This document shows, piece after piece, positions 50,751-58,650 of a stretch of DNA of 64,000 nucleotides. The position numbers were made by a program, and so were the translations under genes. Origin of the DNA: Frigoribacterium sp. Leaf415 (lineage in GTDB: Bacteria > Actinomycetota > Actinomycetes > Actinomycetales > Microbacteriaceae); the NCBI RefSeq assembly GCF_001424645.1, contig NZ_LMQR01000001.1, positions 1-64,000 on the forward strand, in the 5' to 3' direction. Numbering within the stretch: the first letter of the stretch is position 1; each line of letters starts with the position of its first letter. The notes beneath the pieces were generated by a model. It was not told the origin of the DNA. It did no database searches and worked only from the letters and a program-made list of their open reading frames with translations.

Positions 50751-51491
50751 ATGTCGAGAGCCAGCAGCGCCACCGTGGTCGACGCCAGCCGCGTCCTGCG
50801 GGCCGAGTTCGAGCCCTATCTGCCGCTCATGGACTTCTTCGCCGAGTTGCTCGGGCCTCGGACCGAGGTCGTGCTGCACGACACGAGCGACCTGAGTCGG
50901 TCGATCGTCGCCCTGACGAACGGCCACGTGAGCGGTCGCAGCGTCGGCGGGCCGGCGACCGACCTCGTGCTCAAGGTGTTGCAGAACCACGAGCACGACG
51001 ACCGCGACTACCTGGCGAACTACCTGGCCGAGTCCCGCACCGGCGGCACGTTCCGCTCGTCGACCTTCTTCATCCGCGACGCCGGCGGCGACGTCGTCGG
51101 CATGTTGTGCCTCAACATCGACGACGAGCCGTTGACCCGGGCCCGCGACCTGCTCGCGGCCATCACGGCGACGACGGGGTTGGTCAAGGGGGCGACCTTG
51201 GGCTCCGGCTCCGAGGCGGGCCCTGCCTCGACGTCGTCGTCGGGGCCGGTCGCCGAGCGGCTGAGCATGAACGTCGACGAGCTCGCCCTCGACGGTGTCG
51301 CCCGCATCGTCGCCGCCCAGGGCGTCGAGCCGCACCGCATGACGCCCGACGAGAAGGTCGCGGCGGTGCGCGAGATCGAACGGGCGGGGGTGTTCCTGCT
51401 CAAGGGGGCGGTGGCTCAGGTGGCCGAGGCGTTGCACGTGTCCGAGCCGACGGTGTACCGGTACGTGCGACAGGTGCGGCAGGGCGGCTGA
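50751..51491 (+). CDS. YheO-like PAS and helix-turn-helix regulator (DauR type)
   Basis: The 246-aa protein contains the YheO/PAS-like sensor domain (YLPLMDFFAELLGPRTEVVLHDTSDLSRSIVALTNGHVSGRSVGGPATDLVLKVL) with FRSSTFFIRDAGGDVVGMLCLNID. A C-terminal winged helix follows (KVAAVREIERAGVFLLKGAVAQVAEALHVSEPTVYRYVRQV). The Pseudomonas member DauR controls D-arginine catabolism. Here the divergent operon (importer, PLP enzyme, RidA) makes control of an amino acid pathway likely. The palindrome in the gap is a candidate operator. Confidence 0.85.
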   Translation: MSRASSATVVDASRVLRAEFEPYLPLMDFFAELLGPRTEVVLHDTSDLSRSIVALTNGHVSGRSVGGPATDLVLKVLQNHEHDDRDYLANYLAESRTGGTFRSSTFFIRDAGGDVVGMLCLNIDDEPLTRARDLLAAITATTGLVKGATLGSGSEAGPASTSSSGPVAERLSMNVDELALDGVARIVAAQGVEPHRMTPDEKVAAVREIERAGVFLLKGAVAQVAEALHVSEPTVYRYVRQVRQGG

Positions 51492-51528
51492 CGGACGCCG
51501 CGCCGGCCTCGGTGCCGGTCACGCGGAA

Positions 51529-51594
51529 GTCGCACCACCGATTGGACATCGCACCGCGGAAATGGACGGTGCGATGCTCAGTTCACGGTGCGAC
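51529..51594. terminator. Nested hairpins between convergent genes
   Basis: CATCGCACCG (51547-51556) pairs with CGGTGCGATG (51567-51576). An outer pair GTCGCACC (51529-51536) matches GGTGCGAC (51587-51594) and extends into the methyltransferase stop. The element sits at the meeting point of two convergent genes. Confidence 0.6.
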
Positions 51595-52188
51595 ACGGGC
51601 GACGATCGCGCCGTGGGGCCTCGGGCCGGACGGTGGTCCCGTCCGCGTGTGGGTCTCGAGCACGACGAACCCGGAGGCGCGCAGCTCGTCCGCGAGCAGG
51701 TCGGGCGCCCAGCGCCACGCGGTCGCGATCGCGTGGTCGAACGGTTCGTTGCCCGACCCGGTGAAGAAACCGACGAGCAGCCCACCGCCCGGTCGGAGGA
51801 CGCGCGCGAACTCGCGGAGGGGGCGCCGGATGCTGCTCGGGTCGTGATGGATCAGCGAGTACCAGGCGAGGACTCCCGAGAACGCGTCGGGCTCGTAGGG
51901 CAGGGCGTCGACGTCGCCCAGGTCGAACGAGACGCCCGGGTGGGTGCGGCGCGCGTGCTCGACGAAGGCCGGGACCTGGTCGAGTCCGCGCACGTGGACG
52001 CCCCGCGCGGCGAGGTGTCCCGACCAGTGGCCCGGCCCACAGCCCGCGTCGAGCACGGGGCCCTCGACCGCGGTCGCCCACGACGTGACCAGGTGCTCGT
52101 CGGACGGGTGCACCGACGACATCGAGCCGAGGTGGTCGACGTACTCACGGGCCCGCGCGGCGTAGCGTGCCCCGACCTCCCGTGTCAT
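51583..52188 (-). CDS. SAM-dependent methyltransferase (class I)
   Basis: The 201-aa enzyme has motif I VLDAGCGPGHWSGHLAARGVHVRGLD, motif II/III VSFDLGDVDALPYEPDAFSGVLAWYSLIHH and post-motif LREFARVLRPGGGLLVGFF, the usual type 11/25 methyltransferase order. The target is unknown. I placed the start at 52188, 7 nt after TAGGAT (52196-52201 on the minus strand), a leaderless pattern; an ATG three codons upstream is also possible. Confidence 0.87.
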   Translation of the reverse strand: MTREVGARYAARAREYVDHLGSMSSVHPSDEHLVTSWATAVEGPVLDAGCGPGHWSGHLAARGVHVRGLDQVPAFVEHARRTHPGVSFDLGDVDALPYEPDAFSGVLAWYSLIHHDPSSIRRPLREFARVLRPGGGLLVGFFTGSGNEPFDHAIATAWRWAPDLLADELRASGFVVLETHTRTGPPSGPRPHGAIVARVAP

Positions 52189-52246
52189 GCCCCGCATCCT
52201 AGGAGGCCTGCCGCGCAGTCGGGACTCGCAGTCGAACCATCGATGG

Positions 52247-52280
52247 GTCGTCGAACCATCGTGTTCCGTGGTTCGACGAC
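52247..52280. repeat. Inverted repeat GTCGTCGAACCA / TGGTTCGACGAC
   Basis: Perfect 12-bp arms with a 10-bp loop lie in the 153-bp gap between the MarR gene (ends 52342) and the methyltransferase start. An extra copy of TCGAACCATCG precedes it at about 52232-52242. The core matches the 240-297 hairpin. Confidence 0.7.
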
Positions 52281-52296
52281 ACATCGGTGGTGCGAC

Positions 52297-52325
52297 CTCG
52301 ACCTCGACCTCGACCTCGACCTCGA
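52297..52325. repeat. Hexanucleotide tandem repeat (CGACCT)n
   Basis: About five copies of CGACCT, ending in the AGGAGGCGCGG word, just before the MarR stop codon. Confidence 0.85.
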
Positions 52326-52341
52326 GGAGGCGCGGCGCGGG

Positions 52342-52812
52342 TCAGGACGCGGATTCGCGGGCGGCCGCGTCGAGCGCCGCGGCGATGCTGTCGAGCTGGG
52401 GGAGGGCCTCGCCGATGGTCTCGTCCGTGCCCGTGGTCGAGAGGACGTACTGGTAGGCCTCGCGCAGGGTGGTCGTGGTGTCCTCGCCCTGCGCGGTCAG
52501 GTGCAGGAAGAGGCTGCGGCGGTCGCCCGGGTGCCGGCTGCGCGTGACGTGCCCCGACTTCTCGAGCCGGTCGACCACGGCCGTCGTCGCCCCCGTGCTG
52601 AGCAGGAGCTCTTGGGCGAGCGCGCCCGGGGTGAGTCCCGGGGCATCGGCGACGGCGAGCAGCGCGGCCAGTTCGGTGTGGCCCATGCCGACGACCTTCG
52701 CGGCGTGGAGTCGGTAGCGGCGGTGTGCCTCGTCCAGGCTCTGCAGGGTCGCGGCGAGACGCCGGACGGACTCCGGGTGGTTCTCCGGAGTGGCGGGAAG
52801 GTCGGGGCTCAC
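52342..52812 (-). CDS. MarR family transcriptional regulator
   Basis: The 156-aa protein has VVGMGHTELAALLAVADAPGLTPGALAQELLLSTGATTAVVDRLEKSGHVTRSRHPGDRRSLFLHLTAQGED, the complete MarR winged helix with DRR wing. GTG start at 52812. Its target is unclear: neighbours are a methyltransferase and an SGNH-like gene. It is not closely similar to the MarR at 1961 beyond the fold. Confidence 0.87.
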   Translation of the reverse strand: MSPDLPATPENHPESVRRLAATLQSLDEAHRRYRLHAAKVVGMGHTELAALLAVADAPGLTPGALAQELLLSTGATTAVVDRLEKSGHVTRSRHPGDRRSLFLHLTAQGEDTTTTLREAYQYVLSTTGTDETIGEALPQLDSIAAALDAAARESAS

Positions 52813-52938
52813 GACAGCAGGTTATTCGAGCGTCGCCCCCGGTGTCGCCAGGGCGGCGCGAAACGGATGACCCCGTTCGGGGCCGTGACGGTCGCCGCGG
52901 GCGGTGCCGCCGGCGGTGCCGCGGGCCCGCGGGGGCCG

Positions 52939-53688
52939 TCAGGCGTGCGTGTCGAGGAGGCGCGCGAGCTCGGGTGCGAGGGCCGAGGCCCAGGACTTGT
53001 GCACCTGCGCCCACGAGTAGAACTCGGGTCCGACCCGGGCGGGGCCGTCGGGGTCGGGGAACGGCACGAACACGCAGTCCCCGCGGCGACCCACGACGGT
53101 CCGGGTCGCGGCGTCGAGACGAGCCACCTGGCGTCGGATGCGTCCCCGGCCGAGTCGGGCGGTCTGCGCGAAGCGGTGCATCGGCGGGATGCCCGCCACG
53201 ATCACCGGGCTGAGCCCCCGGCCCGGACGTCGCGCATGGTCGAGCAGTCGGTCGAGGTCGCGCTGCCACGCCCGTGCCGAGGTCATCAGCAGCACGTCGC
53301 TGAAGCCCAGTGCCACGACCACCGCGTCGACGTCGGCCTCCGCCAGGGACGACGACGACTCGGCGGCGTCGTGCACCGTCAGCACTCCCGGAGCCACCTC
53401 GATCCAGGCGAACGGCCTGCCGCGCAGGGCTCCCACCTGCGACGCGACCCGGCTCAGGGTCGTCAGGTCGTCGTCGAGCACGCCGAAACGCGCCGCGGCG
53501 GCACTGCCGAGGTAGCCCACGTGGTCGGCCGCGCAGGTCATCGCGTCAGGACGCCGGGGCGGGAAGGTCCCCGTCCGGATGACGTGCCGGAAGTAGGCGA
53601 GTCGGAGCCGGAGGACCGGCCTCAGCGCGGACCAACCGAACTCCTCGACGCGTCCGGCGACCGCCGTGAGGCGTCGGTTGCTCGCCAT
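52939..53688 (-). CDS. SGNH-hydrolase-like protein
   Basis: This 249-aa protein is a paralogue of 31878-32690. The central stretch DAVVVALGFSDVLLMTSARAWQRDLDRLL and VIVAGIPPMHRFAQTARLGRGRIRRQVARLDAATRTVV aligns well. Unlike the paralogue it keeps a C-terminal YSWAQVHKSWASAL, where His fits the catalytic His of the SGNH family. GYLGSAAAARFG stands at the GDS position. The oxyanion Asn is replaced (FSD). So it may retain partial esterase chemistry. AGGAGG gives a strong ribosome site. Substrate unknown. Confidence 0.65.
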   Translation of the reverse strand: MASNRRLTAVAGRVEEFGWSALRPVLRLRLAYFRHVIRTGTFPPRRPDAMTCAADHVGYLGSAAAARFGVLDDDLTTLSRVASQVGALRGRPFAWIEVAPGVLTVHDAAESSSSLAEADVDAVVVALGFSDVLLMTSARAWQRDLDRLLDHARRPGRGLSPVIVAGIPPMHRFAQTARLGRGRIRRQVARLDAATRTVVGRRGDCVFVPFPDPDGPARVGPEFYSWAQVHKSWASALAPELARLLDTHA

Positions 53689-53794
53689 CGGGCCTCCTGC
53701 GTCGTCGCGTCGCCGGGCCGCCCGACGGGCACGCCCTCGATGTCCGGATGAGGCCGAAGCTACACGCGTGCGGGCCGCCCGGCCCGGCCCGGAA

Positions 53795-53843
53795 CGCAGG
53801 AGGCGCGGTGCCGGCCCCGAGGACCGGCACCGCGCCTCCTGCG
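53795..53843. terminator. 20-bp-stem hairpin of the AGGAGGCGCGGTG family
   Basis: Arms 53795-53814 (CGCAGGAGGCGCGGTGCCGG) and 53824-53843 are perfect complements with a 9-nt loop. It is 8 bp after the end of the SDR gene, which is transcribed leftward. Confidence 0.8.
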
Positions 53844-53851
53844 GTCACCGT

Positions 53852-54532
53852 TCAGTAGTCGATGCGGCCCCGGCGGTCGTGGAACTCGCCGGTCGGCCCG
53901 TCGGGGCCGAGCAGGGCGAGGGCGACGGTGGCGTCCGTGCCCTCGGTGACGGTCTGGTGGCCGCCGTGACCGTTGAAGTCGGTGGCGGTGTAGCCGGGGT
54001 CGCTGACGTTCACGCGGAAGGTGGGCAGGTTCTTGGCGTACTGCACGGTCAGGGCGATCACGGCCGCCTTCGAGGACGCGTAGGGCACCGCGGCGACGGG
54101 GTGCTCGTCGTGGCCCTCCGTGCTCAGCCAGCGCGGCCAGCCGACGCCCGAGGCGACGTTGACGATCACGGGCCGGTCGGAGCGGCGCAGCAGCGGCAGC
54201 GCGGCCTGGGTGACGCGGACGAGCCCGACGACGTTGACGTCGAGCACCTCCTGCATCGTCTCGGGGCTGAGGTCGTCGACGCCGAACGACGAGCCGAGCA
54301 CGCCCGCGTTGTTGACGAGGACGTCGAGCTCGGGCAGGGAGGCGAGCGCCGCGTCGACGCTCGCCTGGTCGGTGACGTCGAGCTGCACGGCACGGGCGCC
54401 GAGGGCCCGGACGGCGTCCCCCGAGTCGAGGTCGCGCATGCCGGCGTAGACGGTGTGGCCCGCCTCGAGGAGGCGGCGGGCGGTCTCGAGGCCGAGGCTC
54501 TTGTTGGCCCCGGTGATGAGTGTGGTGGTCAT
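53852..54532 (-). CDS. Short-chain dehydrogenase/reductase
   Basis: In this 226-aa SDR the NAD(P) motif is TLITGANKSLGLETARRL (TGxxxxxG variant). LDVTDQASVDAALASLPELDVLVNNAGVLG contains NNAG, IVNVASGVGWP supplies the Ser and YASSKAAVIAL the Tyr and Lys of the active site. It ends SDPGYTATDFNGHGGHQTVTEG, as in carbonyl reductases that accept aldehydes or quinones. It is divergent from the XRE regulator in the common SDR-regulator arrangement. ATG at 54532. Confidence 0.9.
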   Translation of the reverse strand: MTTTLITGANKSLGLETARRLLEAGHTVYAGMRDLDSGDAVRALGARAVQLDVTDQASVDAALASLPELDVLVNNAGVLGSSFGVDDLSPETMQEVLDVNVVGLVRVTQAALPLLRRSDRPVIVNVASGVGWPRWLSTEGHDEHPVAAVPYASSKAAVIALTVQYAKNLPTFRVNVSDPGYTATDFNGHGGHQTVTEGTDATVALALLGPDGPTGEFHDRRGRIDY

Positions 54533-54634
54533 GGGTCCATGCTGCGCCCGACACCGCCCCGGCACCCAGGCCCCGCACGACGGGAGGACTGCCGGTACCA
54601 CCCTCGGGCGACCGGACCGGGGGAGGATGGGCGC

Positions 54635-55477
54635 ATGAGCGAGTTCGCGGATGTCTTGCGGTCGTGGCGTGACCGGGTGAACCCGGCCGACGTGGGGCTG
54701 CCGGCGGGGGCGGGACGCCGGACGACGGGCCTGCGCCGCGAAGAGCTGGCGGCGCTCGCCGGGGTGAGCGTCGACTACGTCGTCCGCCTCGAGCAAGGGC
54801 GGGCGACGAACCCGTCACCGCAGATGCTCCGTGCCCTGGCGGTCGCCCTGCGCCTGAGCGACGACGAACGCGACCATCTCTACCGCTCGGCCGGCGCCGC
54901 GCCTCCGTCCGCCGGGGTCGTCCCGCGCCACGTGGGGCCCGGCGTGCAGCGCATCGTCGACCGGCTCGGCGACGTGCCCCTGGCCGTCTTCTCGGCGACC
55001 CACGACATCCTGCTGTGGAACCCGCTGTGGGCCGCGGTGAACGGCGACCCGTCGCGCCTCGTCGGGCTCGAGCGCAACCTCGTCTGGCGGCACTTCACGT
55101 CGGGCCACGCGGGCACCGACTTCGACGCGCAGCACGAAGAGGACTTCGCGAGCGACCTGGCCGCCGACCTGCGGGCCGCCGTGGGGCGCTACCCGTCGGA
55201 CCGCTCGCTCGACCACCTCGTGTCGCGCCTGCTCGAGACGTCTCCCGAGTTCGCACGCCGCTGGGCCGAGGCCAAGGTGGCCGAGCACCGGGCCAGCCGC
55301 AAGACGGTGACGGACACGCCGGCCGGCCCGATCACGATCGACTGCGACGTGCTGACCGCACCCGGCGACCTGCGGATCGTCGTCTACACGGTCGCACCGG
55401 GCTCCGATGACGAGGCGCGACTCGACCTGTTGCGCGTGACCGGGCTGCAGTCGTTGGCGGCGACGCCGGTCGTCTGA
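54635..55477 (+). CDS. XRE-type regulator with MmyB-like ligand domain
   Basis: The 280-aa protein has the helix-turn-helix LRREELAALAGVSVDYVVRLEQGRATNPSPQMLRALAVALRLSDDERDHLYRSAG at residues 32-86. The MmyB-like PAS domain follows (VQRIVDRLGDVPLAVFSATHDILLWNPLWAAVNGDPS, RNLVWRHFTSG). This family usually controls an adjacent short-chain dehydrogenase, present here on the opposite strand. GGGGAGG precedes the ATG, which is also 6 nt after a GAGGAT that could be a -10. Confidence 0.9.
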   Translation: MSEFADVLRSWRDRVNPADVGLPAGAGRRTTGLRREELAALAGVSVDYVVRLEQGRATNPSPQMLRALAVALRLSDDERDHLYRSAGAAPPSAGVVPRHVGPGVQRIVDRLGDVPLAVFSATHDILLWNPLWAAVNGDPSRLVGLERNLVWRHFTSGHAGTDFDAQHEEDFASDLAADLRAAVGRYPSDRSLDHLVSRLLETSPEFARRWAEAKVAEHRASRKTVTDTPAGPITIDCDVLTAPGDLRIVVYTVAPGSDDEARLDLLRVTGLQSLAATPVV

Positions 55478-55514
55478 CACCTCGGCCCGGCCGACCGCGG
55501 AGGCCGTGGCGTGG

Positions 55515-56111
55515 TCAGCGCTCGCGGGCCCCTTCCCGGGCCGCTGCCCGGGCCGCGCGAGCCCGCGCCTTGATCGCGGCGATGACCTCGGTCTTGGCAT
55601 CGGCGTAGTCGTTCATGTCCTCCCAGCGGCGGCCGAGCAGGTCACGCTTGACGCTCGCGTAGAGCTCGCGGTCGGCGACGTCGGTGCGCAGGTGGTCGCG
55701 CAGCAGCAGGTACCCGTCGATCGCGTCGGCGCCCTGCTCGTAGACGTGCACGTGCACGCTGCGCTCGGGCGTCCGCACGAGTCGGTGCCCGGGTTCGCGC
55801 ACCCGCAGCTCGTAGCCCGCGGTGAGCAGCGGGGCGAGGTAGTCCTCCTCGGCGGTGATGTCGGGCACCGCGACCACGACGTCGACGATCGGCTTCGCGG
55901 CCAGGCCGGGCACCGACGTCGAGCCGATGTGTTCGACGTCGGCCGCGATCCCCGACGGCGCGAGGGCCTCGACGATGCGGCGTCGGTGCTCCACGAACAC
56001 CGAGGGCCAGCGCTCGTCGTACTCGTGCAACGAGACGTGGACGGCCTCGGCACCGCCCACGATCTCGGTGGTCGTGACGTCGGGTCGGCGGGGGGTCCGG
56101 TCGGCAGGCAT
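55515..56111 (-). CDS. GrpB/Dephospho-CoA-kinase-like UPF0157 family protein
   Basis: A 198-aa protein with the GrpB pattern: VHVSLHEYDERWPSVFVEHRRRIVEALAP, VEHIGSTSVPGLAAKPIVDVVVAV, ERSVHVHVYEQGADAIDGYLLLRDHLRTDVADRELYASVKRDL. GSTSVPGLxAKPIxDxxV is the family mark, a nucleotidyltransferase-like fold whose activity is unproven. The convergent XRE gene ends 37 bp away. It is divergent from the kmtR gene. Confidence 0.88.
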   Translation of the reverse strand: MPADRTPRRPDVTTTEIVGGAEAVHVSLHEYDERWPSVFVEHRRRIVEALAPSGIAADVEHIGSTSVPGLAAKPIVDVVVAVPDITAEEDYLAPLLTAGYELRVREPGHRLVRTPERSVHVHVYEQGADAIDGYLLLRDHLRTDVADRELYASVKRDLLGRRWEDMNDYADAKTEVIAAIKARARAARAAAREGARER

Positions 56112-56152
56112 CAGGAGATCCTGCCAGACGCCGGAACCGGTCGACCCTGTAC

Positions 56153-56176
56153 TAACATCTGCGCATGCACGTAGAT
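56153..56176 (+). promoter_or_regulatory. KmtR promoter and operator overlapping its start codon
   Basis: TAACAT (56153-56158) lies 6 nt before the ATG, so the transcript is leaderless. The inverted repeat ATCTGCG-N6-CGTAGAT (56157-56176, one mismatch) has the initiating ATG at its centre. A repressor bound here would cover -10, start site and start codon together. Confidence 0.5.
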
Positions 56177-56518
56177 AAGAAGGTTTGCGGACTCGACCCC
56201 GATTCCGAGTACGTCGAACTCGCCGTCGAGGTGTTCGCGATGCTCGCCGACGCGACCCGCATCCGCATCATCCTGGCGCTGCGGAACGCCGAAGAGCTGT
56301 CGGTGAACCACCTCGCCGACATAGTCGACAAGAGCCCGGCGGCGGTGTCACAGCACCTGGCCAAGCTGCGACTCGCTCGCATGGTGCAGCCGCGCCGCGA
56401 GGGGACGACCGCCTTCTACCGTCTGACGGACGAGCACGCGTCCGAGCTCGTCAGCGACGCCGTGAGACAGGCCGAGCACGCCGTCGGCAACGCACCCCAC
56501 CACGCCGGGGGGCAGTGA
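56165..56518 (+). CDS. kmtR: KmtR-type nickel/cobalt-sensing ArsR repressor
   Basis: The 117-aa protein resembles Mycobacterium tuberculosis KmtR throughout (VEVFAMLADATRIRIILALRNAEELSVNHLADIVDKSPAAVSQHLAKLRLARMVQPRREGTTAFYRL). KmtR uses residues equivalent to His91, Glu104, His105, His112 and His113 here (DEH, AEH, PHH). All are present, so nickel/cobalt sensing is expected. The metal should relieve repression of the adjoining CDF gene, which starts 1 bp after the stop. In mycobacteria KmtR likewise controls a CDF exporter. Confidence 0.88.
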   Translation: MHVDKKVCGLDPDSEYVELAVEVFAMLADATRIRIILALRNAEELSVNHLADIVDKSPAAVSQHLAKLRLARMVQPRREGTTAFYRLTDEHASELVSDAVRQAEHAVGNAPHHAGGQ

Positions 56519-56519
56519 G

Positions 56520-57560
56520 GTGGCCGAACACGAACACGAACACAGCCATGAGCACGAACACAGCCACGAGCACGAGCACGAGCACGAGCATGAGCACGGG
56601 CACCCGCACGGTCGGGTGAAGGCCTGGCTCTACGACCTGTTCGTCCCGCACACGCACGACTCCGCCGATTCCGTCGACGACGCCCTCGAGGCATCGACGG
56701 CGGGCATCCGAGCGGTCAAGATCAGCTTGTTCGTCCTGCTCGCGACGACGGTGTTGCAGGCCGTCCTCGTCGTGGCCACCGGGTCCGTCGCCCTCCTGGC
56801 CGACACGATCCACAACTTCGCCGACGCGCTGACCGCGGTGCCGCTCTGGATCGCCTTCGTCCTCGGTCGACGAGTCGCCACCCGCCGTCACACCTTCGGT
56901 TTCGGCCGCGCCGAGGACCTCGCCGGTCTCTTCATCGTCATCGTCGTGGCCCTCTCGGCCGTGGTCGCCGGGTGGGAGGCGGTCGACCGTCTCGTCCACC
57001 CGCAGCCCGTCCAGGCGCCTTGGTTGCTCGTCCTGGCCGGCGTCGTCGGCTTCGCCGGCAACGAGGTGGTCGCGATCTACCGCATCCGGGTCGGCCGCCG
57101 GATCGGTTCGGCCGCGCTGGTGGCGGACGGCGTGCACGCTCGCCTCGACGGGTTCACGTCGCTGTCGGTGGTGCTGGGGGCCGTCGGTGTGCTGCTCGGC
57201 TTCCCCCTCGCGGACCCGATCATCGGCCTGCTGATCGCCGTGTCGATCATGATCCTGTTGTGGGGCACCGTGAAGTCCGTCGGTGCCCGCCTGATGGACG
57301 CCGTCGACCCCGACCTGCTCGACCGGGTCGAGCACGCGCTCGAGCACGCCGCCAGGGTCGTCGCCGTGCGCGACCTCCGACTCCGGTGGATCGGGCACCG
57401 GCTGACGGGCTCGGCGACCGTCGAGGTCGCCACCGACGACCTTGTCGACGCATCGGGCATCGCCGACCACGCCTGCCTACGCGTCCGAGGGGCGCTCCCG
57501 AACCTCGACGCCTTCACGATCACCCCGGTACCGGTCGCCCGGGTCGCCCCTCAGGACTGA
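56520..57560 (+). CDS. Cation diffusion facilitator (CDF) metal exporter
   Basis: This 346-aa transporter starts with a His-rich cytoplasmic tail (residues about 4-30, alternating His-Glu). Six helices follow. ALLADTIHNFADAL (helix 2 HNFAD) and ALVADGVHARLDGFTSL (helix 5 HxxxD) form the transport site, with the usual cytoplasmic loop RRHTFGFGRAEDLAGL. The C-terminal domain (residues about 260-346) is the metallochaperone-like beta-alpha domain. GTG start, 1 bp after kmtR stop. It probably exports Ni2+/Co2+ or Zn2+ out of the cell. Its 3' end overlaps the rhodanese gene by 10 bp. Confidence 0.92.
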   Translation: MAEHEHEHSHEHEHSHEHEHEHEHEHGHPHGRVKAWLYDLFVPHTHDSADSVDDALEASTAGIRAVKISLFVLLATTVLQAVLVVATGSVALLADTIHNFADALTAVPLWIAFVLGRRVATRRHTFGFGRAEDLAGLFIVIVVALSAVVAGWEAVDRLVHPQPVQAPWLLVLAGVVGFAGNEVVAIYRIRVGRRIGSAALVADGVHARLDGFTSLSVVLGAVGVLLGFPLADPIIGLLIAVSIMILLWGTVKSVGARLMDAVDPDLLDRVEHALEHAARVVAVRDLRLRWIGHRLTGSATVEVATDDLVDASGIADHACLRVRGALPNLDAFTITPVPVARVAPQD

Positions 57561-57850
57561 ACGAGGGGCAGTCCTGCCGCTGCCCAGGCGGTCGTTCCTC
57601 CGACGACGTCGACGGCGTCGATGCCGCGAGACCGCAAGACCCGTGCCGCGCGGGCGCTCCGCATCCCGCCCTGGCAGACGAGGTACACGGCGACTCCGTG
57701 GGGCATCTCGTCGAGCCGGTCGGCGAGCTGCGAGGGGTGGAGGTTGAGCGCGCCGGGGAGGTGGCCCTCGGCGAACCGGTCGGCGCTCCTCACGTCGACG
57801 ACGAACGGGGCCGGGAGGGCAGCCAACCGGTCGACGGTGATCTGGGTCAT
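57551..57850 (-). CDS. Rhodanese-like sulfurtransferase
   Basis: The 99-aa single-domain protein has the rhodanese pattern FVVDVRSADRFAEGHLPGALNLHPSQL and the active-site loop VYLVCQGGMRSARAARVLRSRGI with the sulfur-carrying Cys. Single-domain rhodaneses shuttle persulfide sulfur or act in sulfide and cyanide handling. ATG at 57850 with GAGGA upstream. It converges on the CDF gene and its stop lies inside the CDF 3' end. Confidence 0.9.
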   Translation of the reverse strand: MTQITVDRLAALPAPFVVDVRSADRFAEGHLPGALNLHPSQLADRLDEMPHGVAVYLVCQGGMRSARAARVLRSRGIDAVDVVGGTTAWAAAGLPLVQS

Positions 57851-57915
57851 GCTGTCCTCGATCTCTCCTGGTGGGCGGTTCGGGGCGGTCGTGCCACGAC
57901 GGGGCGAGGTGTCGG

Positions 57916-58647
57916 TCATCCGATGCCCGCAGTGCCGAGCAGGCTGCCCACGAGGTAGGTCGCCGCGAGGGCGAGGGCACCGCCGACGACGACGCGGAGC
58001 GTGGCACGGCCGACGGCCCCACGTCCGAGGCGTGCCCCGAGTGCGCCGGTCGCCGCCAGCGCGAGCAGGACCACCGCGACCGTCACCGGAATCCGCAGCC
58101 CCTCGGGCGTCAGCAGCACGGCGAGCAGCGGCAGGATCGCGCCGGCGAGGAAGGCCACGGCCGACGACAGGGCGGCGTGCCACGGGTTGGCGACGTCGTC
58201 CTGGTCGATGTGCAACTCGGCCGAGAGGTGCGCCGCGAGGGCGTCGCGCTCGGTCAGTTCGGTCGCCACGAGGGACGCCGTCTGCTCGCTGAGTCCCTGT
58301 GCGCGCCAGAGAGCCGTCAACTCGGCGAGTTCGGCCTCGGGGTCGTCGGCCAGCTCGGCGCGTTCCTTCTCGATCAGGGCTCGCTGGCTGTCGCTCTGGC
58401 TGCTGACGGACACGTACTCGCCGAGGGCCATCGAGATGGCGCCGCCGACCAGTGCCGCGGCACCGGCCGTCGCGACGGCCGACGTCGACGTGGTCGCACC
58501 CGCGACGCCGACGACGACGGCGGCGACCGACACGATCCCGTCGTTGGCGCCGAGCACTCCGGCGCGCAGCCAGTTGAGACGCCCGGCGAGACTGCCGGCG
58601 TGCGGTTCGTCCGGGTGCGTGGGCAGAACGGAGGAGACGTCGGTCAT
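57916..58647 (-). CDS. VIT1/CCC1-family Fe2+/Mn2+ transporter
   Basis: The 243-aa membrane protein begins GRLNWLRAGVLGANDGIVSVAAVVVGVAGA, the signature GANDG of the VIT family. It continues with MALGEYVSVSSQSDSQRALIEKERAEL, whose cytoplasmic metal-binding helix bundle is rich in Glu (LADDPEAELAELTALWRAQGLSEQTASLVATEL). Three or four further helices follow. It would move Fe2+ or Mn2+ out of the cytoplasm and protect from metal stress. ATG at 58647, 3 bp from the end of the DUF2231 gene. Confidence 0.9.
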   Translation of the reverse strand: MTDVSSVLPTHPDEPHAGSLAGRLNWLRAGVLGANDGIVSVAAVVVGVAGATTSTSAVATAGAAALVGGAISMALGEYVSVSSQSDSQRALIEKERAELADDPEAELAELTALWRAQGLSEQTASLVATELTERDALAAHLSAELHIDQDDVANPWHAALSSAVAFLAGAILPLLAVLLTPEGLRIPVTVAVVLLALAATGALGARLGRGAVGRATLRVVVGGALALAATYLVGSLLGTAGIG

Positions 58648-58650
58648 CCG

